This document shows, in pieces, positions 21,846-33,009 of a DNA stretch of 64,000 nt. Under the pieces are notes generated by a model. The model was not told where the DNA came from, ran no database searches, and saw only the letters and a program-made list of their open reading frames with translations. Every line of letters starts with the position of its first letter. Position 1 is the stretch's first letter. Position numbers and translations under genes: made by a program. The stretch is taken from the NCBI GenBank assembly GCA_947462335.1, contig OX381709.1:35668186-35732185 (forward strand), written 5' to 3'. This DNA comes from Harmothoe impar (taxonomy: Eukaryota > Annelida > Polychaeta > Phyllodocida > Polynoidae).

Positions 21846-23156
21846 CCCAGCCAACACACCCTAGTTGGCCCTAGATGGGTCACAGATGGGCTGCCTTAAG
21901 GGCCCATATTGGCTGCCCATCTGGGGCCCGCTTCGTTTTGACCGGGGCTAGCAGGTGGGGCCCAGCAGGGCTTGCCCAGGTGTGAAGTGGGCTGGCCCTG
22001 TTCAGATCTAAGTGGGACCCAGGTGGGCTCCTTTATTTGGGAAACATGTAGTTGGGGTGGGGGGTGGGGGGCTGGGGGGATAGACACAACATTTTCTTTA
22101 GCTTGAAGCTTAGTTGTTATGTAGTTGATGACCATATATGTTAAGAGTAATTACCAACAAGTATTCAAGTTGGTCAATTAATTCATCTGTATTTAATGTC
22201 ATCTCTTCCCTTTATTTAAGGAGGAGAAGCAAAATGCATCCTTTGACTAACTACAACTCTGATCACATTGGGTGACACAGTCAGAGTTCCTGTGAGTCTG
22301 ATAGTGATACCTGAGGAAGCCCTGGGATTAGGTACTATGATCATATCCCGGGGATAGGTGTCAGTATCAGAATGCTCCTGGTTTCTCTATTTGTATGCAA
22401 ATTTGTGTAGACAATTTTTGTATAATATAAACTTAATGTGAAAACTGTATCATTTCAATGGTTTTGAAGGAATTGTGAATTTATGGCTCATTGTAATAAA
22501 GACAAGAAAATGTCTATAGGATATCAAATCTCATGTACTCTCAATGATGACATCTAGTGGTAAGCTCAGGAACAATACTTGCCCACTTAGCCCAGGCCTA
22601 GGCCAGGTGAACCCCACTCTTTTGGGGAAAGGTCTTTGAAACGTAATCATGAAAGTTGTGTTGGTAGAATTAGCCCAGAAAGTGAAGTTGGTGGGTTGCC
22701 CCACATGGGGCCCACCTGGCAGCCCACACCAAGCCTATGGAAAACCCATGCAGACCTAAGCCCACTTAGCCCAGCACTAGCTGAGGTGAAGCCCAGGTAG
22801 ACAAGAAGTTCAGTACATGGGCTCAGCCCACCTGGGCCCTATCTGGCTGCCCATGCTAGGCCCATTGGAAACCCAGGGATACCTTTGCCAAGTTTGCCCA
22901 TTTCCAACCCAGATGAAACCCACTTTTACAAAAACGCATATCATGTCAAGCTAAAATGTAAATGAATTGAATATTTTCAGAAAAGAGTATAAATTGAAGG
23001 ATTTGCAGTGCGAACATGACATATTGATATTCTGGGCTGAGGCCAAATGGGCCTCATCTGGAAGCCCAGACAATTACCAGTTAATACCCAGATATGGGCT
23101 AGCCCATGGTGCCCAGAGATCGCCCATATGGGGCCCACTTGGGTGTGTTGGCTGGG
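21846..23156. mobile_element. MITE-like element C with CCCAGCCAACACACC ends
   Basis: The left end CCCAGCCAACACACCCTAGT is mirrored at the right end (GGGTGTGTTGGCTGGG, ending 23156). The interior is dense in GGGCCC/TGGGCC words and codes for nothing recognisable. It ends six bases before element A begins. The two share end style and word content, so they are probably subfamilies of one non-autonomous DNA transposon. No superfamily was assigned. Confidence 0.65.
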
Positions 23157-23162
23157 ATAAAA

Positions 23163-24467
23163 CCCAGATAACATTGGTCCCTGGGGCCCATTTGTGTTTT
23201 ACTTGGGCCAGCTGCGTTTGCCCATATCTGGGTTTTCCTCATTTTTGTCCAGGGCTACCAGTGAGATTCCAGATGGGCCGAGCCCACCAACAATTTTTCC
23301 CTAAAATATGTTGTAAATACTTTGAAACATACTCATCTTTAGTTGTTCTTAAGAATTATAAGTTAAACTACCATTTTCATGGTATTGTATCAAAGTTGGT
23401 TTTGCCTGGGTTGGACCTAGTTAATGTGGGCTAAAATGCCTTGGGATTCCTATGGGAGTAAACCTGGGATGCTAGGTGGGCCCCAGCTGGGCTCGGCCCA
23501 AAGAGCAAACCTCAAATACAAATATTTAACTACATTTGAAATACTTTAATTTGTGTCCGTGTCCGCAGTGATTCTTTGAAATAAGCATTTCAAGTAAAGT
23601 TGCGACACTGTTTTATCAAGATGGGTTTCACTTGAGATGAATTTGGGCAAAGTGGGCTAAAGGGTCAGTGGGCTTTTTATGGGCTTTGAATGTACTGTGA
23701 GGTGGGTCCCATTTGGGTTAGCCCACCACTTAATTCTCTGGGCTCAGGCCATTAGCTTAACTTTCATGGCTACTTTTCAAATCTCATTCCCTCTCATGTA
23801 TGGATTTCATCTGGGCTGGAACTGGGTCAAGTGGGCAAGTAATGTTCTTGAACAAACCACTAGATGTCCTCGTTGAAAGTGATACCACATTAATGGTCAA
23901 CAGACCTTTGTATATTTGGATTACAAAAGTTTATGGATCCTCAATAATTTTAGAATGGCTGGGAATATAACAGATTTCATAATAGATTCTTGGAATGCTG
24001 TGTTTTATAACACCATTCTGCATATGAATATGGAAACAAGCAGCACCCTGATACAGACACCCGTTCTCTGAATGTCATAACAACATATAATCCTAACACT
24101 GATTAATCTCTCACAGACAGACTGCCTGCCTGCTGGGTGCATCACACAAGTTAAGAAATATGTCGAGCCCGAAAGCAAGTCAGGTAAAGAATGCACTTCT
24201 CTACCAACTACAGTAGAGTTTATTGCCTTATATCAACCCCTCCCCTGTAAAAGAATATCTAAAATTTAAAAAATTAAAAAGCCCACATGGGCCCTGCCCT
24301 AAGCCCATGTGGATATTCTCAATGAGAATCTGGGCAAGCCCATCTTGGTCCCAGCAGTTAGCCCAGGACAAAAATGTGGTGGTACCCATATGGACTAAGT
24401 GACATGGGTCCCACCTAATGGCCCACCTTTAGACCCGCATGGGCCCCAGTGACCAATGCTGACTGGG
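23163..24467. mobile_element. MITE-like element A (CCCAGATAACATTGG ends)
   Basis: Starts CCCAGATAACATTGGTCCCT and ends with the inverse of CCCAGTCAGCATTGGTCACT, an imperfect inverted repeat of about 28 bp. It is nearly identical to 46716-48114, apart from about 95 bp present only in the latter after TCTACC. There is no transposase, so it is non-autonomous. Confidence 0.8.
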
Positions 24468-25068
24468 AACCTTATATTCACATTTCAAATATTCACGCTC
24501 ATTTGCGCCAAAAATGATTCTTTTGTAGTCCACATTTAAAAAAAGTACTGTTGTGATATAGCGCCATGTATAAAAAGAGCGCCCCAGTCATGTATTCAAG
24601 GGTTTGGGGTAGCCGCCCTACCCTATACCACTTACTACCTCTTGGCTGGGTGGCCAGTTAATTGGTGATGGTTGTGTCTGTGGGTGGGTGTTCTTTGGTA
24701 CATGTATAACACAGGTCTACATCAAACAATGTCAGCTCAAACTAAGGTCTACATTAATTCATTAACATTGGGCGTTTACCGGATACAATCAAAATAGTGA
24801 AAGTTAAAGAGCGGCTCATGATGCACCTGTCATACTAATTACCGTCTAATGACTATGGTGACAACAGGTGGCATGACATAGCTTTTTAGAGATAGTCATG
24901 TCATGTAACTGTAGTTCACACACTAAATTGAGGCCAAACTACAATCTTTACAATCTAAGGAACTAGAATCATCACAAAGTTATTACATCTGTTTCATTAT
25001 TGAAAGCTCTTCCTACCTGCATACATTCTACATTCAAAAGGCCACCGGATTGCATGGGTATAAAGAGT
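24468..25068. other. No gene recognised
   Basis: Ordinary AT-rich intergenic sequence with no long frame, terminal repeats or tandem structure noticed. Confidence 0.5.
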
Positions 25069-26228
25069 ATAGGGTAAGCTCACCTATTTCCGACCTACCA
25101 CCATAAGTCGACCACCTACGGCATCCCATTGCCAAGTGCCTGTGCCATATAGGGTATTAAAGAGTTGTTGGCATGAAAATTGAGGTGTTATTGCGTCATG
25201 TTGCATCATTAAGTTTTACATATTTATTTATTTTCATATACATATCATGCTATAAAGTGAGGCTGTGTGACCTGTTTTGAGATGAGAGAGATCAAGAATT
25301 CTCCATCAATATCTGTCTTCCATGCTTCTTTGTATCAATATACCTCTTTCAATGCATTGTATATTGAGTTATATGGATAGATATCGATCTCATGAACATG
25401 GATCAGAAGGATTTTTATAAAAATATCTATTTGCATAAATTTGAGGAGCTATCCATCTCAACTCACTAACTTCACCATAAGTCGACCATAATTTCACCAT
25501 GAGACGACCTTAGTCTACAAGGTATTAGCTGGCCCCCAATACTCATGCTAATTCTGCAAGGAACCATATGTAGGGGCACAATGTCTGGGTGTGTCTCCCC
25601 GCAGGGGGTGCCATAACCGGAAGTCATTGTGCATCGTGCCCTATATGTCCAAGGGACTTGTCATTGCAATCCAGTAACGTAGGGAGCGGAGAGTAGTCAG
25701 ACACGGGTTGGTAGTGTAACGGTTAGCATGCTTGTCACCGGCGCGAGAGGTCTGTGGTTCGATTCCCGGCCGATCCAATGACTAAGTTTTCCGCGACCTC
25801 TATACACCTAATAATACACCTACTTTATACATTGTCCCAGCATCAGGAAAATACATGATTTAACACCAAATAACGGCACAGCATGATCCTGCAGACACTT
25901 GCCTATGTAGTTCCAATTGGTCATGATACAAATACAAAGTGCATTCTATTGTTTAATTGGGTAGAAATCTGGTCGACTTTAGGTAAGTTTTGGTCGACAT
26001 TGAGTGAAAATAGGCAATATGAAATTTTCTAATATAAGGCCAAAAAAAAAAAAAAAAAATTCTATATAGGTTTATCAAATATGGTTTGTCTGAATCCCTG
26101 GACCATTCTCTTTTGTTTGATATATCAAGTATGATACTATAATGATTCTACATTACATAATCACACTTCTCCTAATGGTCATGAAAAACTCTGACGGGAA
26201 GGGTCGACTTATGGTGAATCTACCCTAT
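25069..26228. mobile_element. MITE-like element H with ATAGGGTA / TACCCTAT ends
   Basis: Ends ATAGGGTAAGCTCACC and GGTGAATCTACCCTAT are inverted. Just inside lie CCACCATAAGTCGACC (left) and GGGTCGACTTATGGTG (right). Related ACCATAAGTCGACC/GGTCGAC words recur at about 25490 and 25970. A tRNA-like SINE head sits in the middle. No transposase. Confidence 0.6.
25706..25777 (+). other. tRNA-like SINE head (pol III A and B boxes)
   Basis: A-box-like TAGTGTAACGG (25712-25722) and a perfect B box GGTTCGATTCC (25756-25766) are spaced as in a tRNA. The acceptor arms and anticodon stem pair poorly, so this is a tRNA-derived SINE or pseudogene, not a working tRNA. It is nested within element H. Confidence 0.55.
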
Positions 26229-27272
26229 AATGACAACAGAAGGCCACTAACGCTAATGCCACATTGAGATTGTAAGACACTCTGTGCCTTTATCGGACGT
26301 CTACATCAGATTGCGCCTGTGGCACCCAATAACCGTATCTAGATTTCACAAAGTGGATATCTTATTAGAATTATTCTACTTCTCAGACGTATTCGTGTAT
26401 CGGAACATCATTTAAAATCCTCCCTTTTTAGTGTATGTTATTTCATTTCTTATATAAATAGTAACATTGATATTCATCCTATAAATGGTTAGCGGGGTAA
26501 TGAATTAAGTATATACATTAATATATGAGAGGTCTGCTCTCGGGCTAGACTAAGACAAGTGAAGAGTTACCATGGAGACTAGTCAATATTATTATATATT
26601 ATTACCGTATATGATTGATAGTCAATTACCGGTAGCTTGGCTATATTAATATAATGCATATAATTAATATAAGAGAAGACACGACACATTGGTGTGGTGG
26701 AAATATATAGTACCTAAATATCAGCCTATATTTTTAATAACACTGAAGTACTATCACAGATACATAAGTCACACTCATCTTTTTTTTCCGTGACAATATC
26801 ACAATAACAAAAATGACCATCAATGACACAGTAAGTAAGGACGATCCAGGGTCCTACATCGCAATAACAAAGATTTTTAGCGCCTAACACAGCTCTAAAT
26901 AGACACAGCAGCTTAATGAGAACAATCACAATTTTTTTATACAATAATAAATATCATAAATATCAAATAATATGCTTACAATAAATATTGATAAATACCA
27001 ATAAATGCCAATAAATGTCAACAAGTTCCCCCAATAAATTTTTTTTTAAATTTCAACGAGCTGCTTTATGCTCTCACGCTGATACCATCCGGCAGACTGA
27101 CCACCGTTCAAACCAAGCGCCCTTTTAATGTACACATACAACTGAAGGAATGGTTGCGAAGTGACGACGACGAGGAGTGACGTCACCGCGGGGCAGGGCA
27201 GAGCACAGGAGCGCCAAGAGAACTACGTCCAGTCGACCAGCGGCCACGCCCCCTACCCGGAGTTTATGTACT
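26229..27272. other. No gene recognised
   Basis: AT-rich with ATAAATACCAATAAA-type tandem words near 26.95-27.03 kb. A short GC-richer patch lies at 27.16-27.26 kb. No credible coding sequence. Confidence 0.45.
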
Positions 27273-27379
27273 GGATATACTCCTGGGGGTCGAGAGGCAA
27301 TATCATTGATATAAGCCAAGGCCGAAGGCTGAGGCTTATATCAATGATATTGACTTGAGACACCAGGAGTATATCCGAC
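27273..27379. repeat. Long hairpin (about 45-bp arms)
   Basis: The core CAATATCATTGATATAAGCC is followed after about 15 bases by its perfect complement. Pairing extends outward through GGATATACTCCTGG / CCAGGAGTATATCC with a few mismatches. It could be a tiny foldback element or a precursor-type RNA hairpin. Confidence 0.7.
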
Positions 27380-27751
27380 ATACAGCCCGCTTTCATAGAT
27401 TGATTATGTAAAATAGCCTGATAACAGCTCTTTTTCCACACATGTGGCCTAGGAGGATATCCTGTATAACCCTCCTAGGAGGTTATATGATCATCAAACA
27501 TATCCTCTGTGTGTTCTCATAGAAAAACAATGATCAGAGCACATGCTTGAAGAGTGTAGCCTCATTCTGATACAGCATAGCCATATATAAACTAACCATG
27601 AACCAACACTCACAGGTGGTCTCTGAGGTCACAATCCTTGAGTACATGGCACTTCTGGGTTAGACTCCCAGACCCTGGGCACGAATCCCATGTGGAGCAG
27701 AAATTTTGATATGCCTGATACACGTTTTTTTATTTCTTTGACTATTCAGCT

Positions 27752-28076
27752 ATTTCAAGAAAAAAAGAAGAAAAGAAAAAAAGAAAGAAAACGGGGGTGC
27801 GGGGGCGGAGCCCCCGAATTATACAACAGCAGCACCAACATAACAGCACTCTTAACTTCATCTAATGGGACAATACCTCACCAGCATAGGCCCTAGTTAG
27901 CCAGTTGGCTTTTCTGATATTTCAAGAAAAAACAAGAAAAAGAAAAAAAACGGGGGTGCGGGGGCGGAGCCCCCGATTTATACAACAGCAGCACCAACTA
28001 AACAGCACTCTTTACATTGTCTAATGGGACAATCCCTCACCACCATAGGCCCTAGTTAACAGGCTCAAACATATGT
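27752..28076. repeat. Tandem duplication of about 165 bp with GGGGGCGGAGCCCCC hairpin
   Basis: Two copies each hold an A/G-rich run, GGGGGCGGAGCCCCCGA, ATACAACAGCAGCACCAAC and TAGGCCCTAGTTA. The GC-rich word is a perfect stem. No coding evidence. Confidence 0.8.
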
Positions 28077-28228
28077 GACTGGTTGGTCCTGCTGCTAGCA
28101 TACAGGGTACTTCTCGTTGGCATTGGGACCAATTGGGTTCGAACCCCTCAAATTTTTTAAATAACATTACTCATTGAGCTAAAAAGGCAGAAGCACTACA
28201 TATACTATTGGCCGTTTAGTATCATTGC

Positions 28229-28320
28229 ATGAGTCCCGATGGAGCAGTCGGTTAGCTGTTGGGCTCAATGTTCTGAGGTTGTGGGTACGGATCCTGCTAG
28301 ATACCCAGGCTCTCAATGAG
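28229..28320 (+). other. Possible tRNA-like SINE head
   Basis: TGGAGCAGTCGGTTAGC resembles a pol III A box, and GGGTACGGATCC a weak B box at suitable spacing. Another B-box-like GGGTTCGAACCCC is at about 28135-28150. Both fit decayed SINEs. Confidence 0.35.
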
Positions 28321-28754
28321 AAAAAGAGCTCTTAAATATAACCACCTCCTAGGGGTGTATACGGGTATAGGTCTATACTGTGTATAATAATTTCAAGGTT
28401 ATCTACGTCTCCCCAAAAGCGATGCCAATGAGTCAAATGAAGCTACCCATTTCCTTCCATCTCAATCCATTGCTTAGGGACCAGCCCTTTCATACACTGA
28501 TAATAATGGACCTGGAAATGTTAGTCACTACAGACTACATTTCTATAGTCCCTTGGATGTAGCAAAAACGACTATACCAAGTTAGTCATCTATGTCTATA
28601 GTAAGTCAGTCATATAGTCAACCTATGGTCAGCCATTAAATCGGCTGATTTGGGCTATATATTCAAGTGACTATGAATTTAATGGTTTCATGGTCTAAAG
28701 TAGCCACTATGACTAATAGATATAGTCAATAATGAGAAATAACGGAAACTTAAG

Positions 28755-29590
28755 TACTGAAGGCAGATCAAGGTTCAGCAGGGTAGAGCAAGGCAGAACA
28801 AATTAAGCTATGTAGAGTAAAGCAGGACAGTGCAAGGCAGAGTAAGGCAGAGCAAAGTAATGGAGAGTAGAGCAAGGCAGGGTAAGGCAGAGCCTAGTAA
28901 TGTAGAGCAGAGCATGGCAGAGCAGAGCAGAATAATAGGGTAGATCAAGGCAGAGTAAGGCAGGGCAAAGTAATGTAGAGGATAGACTCGGCCCCCGTCT
29001 GTATATACAGACTGGGAAGATGCAGCCGCGCGGCCCTACACTCTCCAAGCATAACCTTGACTAAGGATATGCTTGGCGAGTGTAGCGTGTCCAGTCCGCG
29101 CCCATGCGCAACACTCTCCAGCAGATCTTTAGTAATGCTGGTGCATGTACCCAATATGTGCTGGGAAACAGTACTGCTAAGCCAACGCCGTCCCCAAGGC
29201 TGATAACACACTGAGTCAGACCCAGCTCGGCCGGGTGGACACGGGTGGGTGGGTCTGACTGCGAGAGACTATGTAGAGGAGGGCAGTAGTGTAGATTAGA
29301 GTCAGGCAGAGTAAGGCAGGGCAAGTCAAAGCAGATAAATGTATAGTGGAGCAGTGCAGAACAAGATCTGCCTTACTCTACCCTACTCTACATTACACTA
29401 CTCTGCATTACTCTGCCTTGTTCTGTCCTGCTCTAATCTATATTACACTACTTTGCCTTACTCTGCAATGATGTACTTTGCCCTGCTGTAATCTACATTG
29501 CTCTGCTCCACAGGCTAGGAAAAGGCAGGGCAGGGGACAGGCTAGGATAAAGCAGGGCAGGGGACAGGCTAGGATATTGCAGGGCGGGGG
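28755..29590. repeat. GGCAGAGTAA-type degenerate tandem DNA in inverted arms
   Basis: 28.76-28.98 kb is built from GGCAGAGCAAAGTAATGTAGAG-like words. 29.37-29.51 kb has the same words as reverse complement, giving a large imperfect palindrome. The spacer holds a separate ACACTCTCCAAGCATA / TATGCTTGGCGAGTGT hairpin. 29.52-29.59 kb adds three copies of a roughly 30-bp GGCAGGGCAGGGGACAGGCT unit. Confidence 0.75.
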
Positions 29591-30293
29591 CCAAAATATG
29601 GTGGTATAGTCACTACTGACTATGGGTATTATTATCAGTGTATTAAAGCTGTCCAGTTCTGTGGAAAGCCTGACAAATTGAGATTTTACATGGTATACAT
29701 GTTCGTGGCTATGATTCCCGGAGAAATAGTCAAAGCCATATCACAAAATGTTTTGTGGATGTTGCAAAATAACCATTTTGGAATTCCAGCTTGCACCAAT
29801 GTCGTCAAAAACACTCTAGACCATAGGCCTAATTATACAGACCACTTTCTCAAGACATTTCTCAAGACATCCCCTCTCCTCCCTCATGTGTATAGACAGA
29901 GAGAAGTAAAGGCGTCACCTGGTAGCAGAGTCATGATGACTCTGGTGGAGGGGTCACAGCTACTCCAGTCATACCTCTTGGCCCATGTACAACTTGTTGC
30001 ACATATGGACCAGATTTTTACATGATTATAATCATTATGAAAATGTGCACATCATGATAGCCAACAATATGATTTTATATTAAGATTTAGGACAGAAAAT
30101 ACAATTTTCCGTTGTCTATGGGACTTAACACTGAAATGAAATTATCTACATTTTACATAGTATATAGACATTGATCAGCCTTGCTCTAACAAGAATAAGG
30201 GTGTATGATATCCAATGACCATCATGGTATCATATAATCATGAGTAACAAGTAAGGATTCTCAACAGTATGGTAAAACATTCTTGCATTGAGT
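29591..30293. other. Unassigned stretch with a 115-codon frame
   Basis: A plus frame at 29678-30025 has an ATG but no recognised domain and no supporting context. I see no reason to call it a gene. Confidence 0.4.
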
Positions 30294-31325
30294 GATAAAA
30301 GGGGAACTTTCTTTGTCTGACCAACATGGCAGCTCTCACTCAGCATGGCACATCATCACTCACAGTCGCCAACATGGTTCTCACTCACTGAGTGACTAGG
30401 GGCCACTCGTGGTGAGTCTCACTCAGGACGGCGCATGATCACTCACGGTCACACACATTCTGGGTTCCTGAGTTCTGATTGGTCCATTTCAAATTTCCCG
30501 CCCTTTCTTTGTTCTCAGTGGAAATTTCTAGCATTCACAATAGACAGGCAGAGACTGGCAAGGAGAACAGATGTGAGGTGGGTTGTCATAGCTATATACC
30601 TATATAAGTCATGGTGAAATCTCAGCCATCAGCTGATTGTGAATTCTACAGTAACTGTTGTTGCCTAGTTTATGTCTCTCTTGTTCTCTAATATATTCTA
30701 CTTTGCTATTTTCATAATTATAGGTAGGAACTATAATCACTGACTGGAAAGGCACATTTATTGGTAAGTTCTATGGTAGTTTTGGCACTACTTTTACCTA
30801 ACTTGTATTTTTATATTCTGATATATGTAAAACATAATTGTTTCATGATAAAAGTGGAATTTCACTTTCAAAGTAACATTTCAACAGTTTTATAACTTTG
30901 CCATGTACACTGTGTTCCTCCATAATAATCCATTATGTTTGCTTATATTTAAATAGACACACCCACAAGGACTTCAAGTATTCATCATTGCCAAAAGAAG
31001 AAGAGAGTCTGGATGAACAGCTTAAATGATGTTGTCAATGTTATGAATAAAATATCCCCCCCCCCCTGCCTCAGTGCAATGTGTCATTGCTGAGTGATCA
31101 CCAGTGTGGCCATCGCTGGTGATGCTGAGTGATCACCAGCGTGGCCATCCCTGGTGATGCTGAGTGATCACCAGCGTGGCCATCCCTGGTGATGCTGAGT
31201 GATCACCAGCATGGCCATCCCTGGTGATGCTGAGTGATTGATGGCGACACATCACTCAGTTTTATTTCATCTAGCACATGAGTGAGGACCTCACTCAGGA
31301 TGGCCACGAGTCATACCAGTTTGCC
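30294..31325. repeat. CACTCAG-rich repeat region including a 35-bp tandem array
   Basis: CACTCA/GAGTGA words recur throughout. At 31091-31230 four 35-bp units (TGAGTGATCACCAGCGTGGC... ending CTGGTGATGC) follow each other. Each unit can fold through ATCACCAG / CTGGTGAT. A partial fifth unit follows. No coding function seen. Confidence 0.8.
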
Positions 31326-31741
31326 GGGTTATTACATACCATACAGTTTTGATTCTTTATACAAAGGTCCACTATGTCTAAATAGTGTGGTTAAGGGATG
31401 TCAATGGAAGAGATTTTCCAGTTAACTAACCTGCATTAAATGTGATGATAAATCCAAGAACATCACGAATATAGTGCTTAGGCACCATTTTTGTGGGTAA
31501 AAGAAATAACCATATGGCTGGGCATTAACGATCTAAGATATAAATGTATGGTACTGCTTGATACTACATAATATATATAGACCTATGATATTGGCATCTA
31601 ATTTAATGGATGTGGCCAATGGTCTGCAGAATGTAATGTGAGGCAGATATATATAACTTAGACCTCCCACACAAGGAGAAGGAGGTGGACATGAAAACAT
31701 GTCTTGCTATTGACCTCTCTAGGGCAATAACCTCATCCACT
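31326..31741. other. No gene recognised
   Basis: AT-rich spacer between the CACTCAG-rich region and the MITE remnant. No coding frame or repeat structure was recognised. Confidence 0.45.
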
Positions 31742-31865
31742 ATAAATTCTCGCATATAAACCTAACTCACGTGTAAGCCGTACCCCTTCTCTGGGCTGAT
31801 CCTATAAGTCGCACTGGTGATCTGTCTGTATACTAGCAATGACTTCCATGTGAGAATTTACGGTA
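31742..31865. mobile_element. Worn copy of the TACCGTAAAACCTCGCG MITE
   Basis: Retains CTCGCATATAAACCTAACTC, GGGCTGATCCTATAAG and the end TGAGAATTTACGGTA. These correspond to the cleaner copy at 45104-45325. Confidence 0.7.
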
Positions 31866-32638
31866 CTCACTTCTTCTTTTTTACCCTGACATAAGTACAC
31901 AATCAACTTCACCCGCATACCACTCATGTATTCAAGTATTGATTTTTAACTACCCCTCTTTCCATGGGTCAACTGTTGTTGATTCTTCAGCAATAGAGAG
32001 TCATTCCTTTCTCATTTGACTGTCCTCTACAGGTGTCACTCTGGCTGTCAGAGTCGTAGTTACTCCTTCTTCTTTTCTCTGTGTAACCAATGTATGTGGA
32101 AGGGAAGAGTTTTTAGCCGGGTTTTTAGATCCAATCCTGTAGTGTTGTGCATGTTCGGTTTACAGTTCAGTTTGATTTCCATGCAACAGAGCTCAACAGT
32201 CGGTTTTTGCTGACCATTACCCAGGAAATATGATATGCTTAAGGGACACCACTATGTAAGACTAAAAGACCTTTAAGCGTGTAATGGCTGCCTAGAAAAC
32301 ACATGACGGTGATTTAAACTGCGGGATGCCATGTCCCTGCACACTTTACCAGACCCTCCTCTCACCAGTGCACCAGACCAAACACCGAACTCTAACACAG
32401 TAACAGTCTACTGGACCTAATGTGGCCAGCTCCAGCTTTATTGCTGACAGGTGACGGTGTGAATGAATAAGAGGGATCTCTGTTGGAGCATGTATAAATA
32501 TCATAAGTCTTATACGTTTTTGTACGCACGGGGCCAATTAATGGGCCTCCCTCAGTGGGCAAAGATTATTGAATTAACATATTGATAACTGTTTGTAAAT
32601 ATTGATTCAATTTTGATTCAATGTTGATTTAGGCCGAT
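31866..32638. other. No gene recognised
   Basis: A pyrimidine-rich stretch near 32.0-32.1 kb and short frames only. Nothing supportable. Confidence 0.4.
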
Positions 32639-33009
32639 GCTATCCGCACGCCACCGGCGTGCGAATAGCGGCCGCTATCCGCACGCCCACAGGGTGCGAA
32701 TAAAAGCTCTTATTCCCACACTGGGGAGGGTCTGAATAATAGTTCTTATTCCCACACCATATAGGGTGTGCAGTGGAGGTCTTATTGGCACACTGTGCAA
32801 TTGGGGTGTGAATTAAGACTGTTATTCACACCCCCTGAGGGTGCGCCCAGACAATTGGTAGGGTGCGAATTAGAACTATTCCCACACTGTGTGGGGTGTG
32901 AATTAAAAATTCTATTCCCACACTAGTCTCTGTAGCCTACTAAGGCTATTTTATAATCTAATAAAAACGAAATATTCTTTCATTTCTTTTCCTGTGGCGT
33001 GCGGATAGC
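32639..33009. mobile_element. Short MITE with GCTATCCGCACGCCAC inverted ends
   Basis: GCTATCCGCACGCCAC at the left is exactly inverted as GTGGCGTGCGGATAGC at the right. The left end carries a second, internal hairpin (GCTATCCGCACGCC / GGCGTGCGAATAGC). Inside are TTATTCCCACAC-type repeats. Confidence 0.8.

Noticed and set aside
25706..25777. Functional tRNA gene
   Set aside because: A and B boxes are present but the acceptor and anticodon stems do not pair well.
29678..30025. 115-residue ORF as a host gene
   Set aside because: No domain, no splice or promoter context, and flanked by repeats.
31091..31230. CRISPR-like array
   Set aside because: Units are directly contiguous without spacers, and the genome is eukaryotic.
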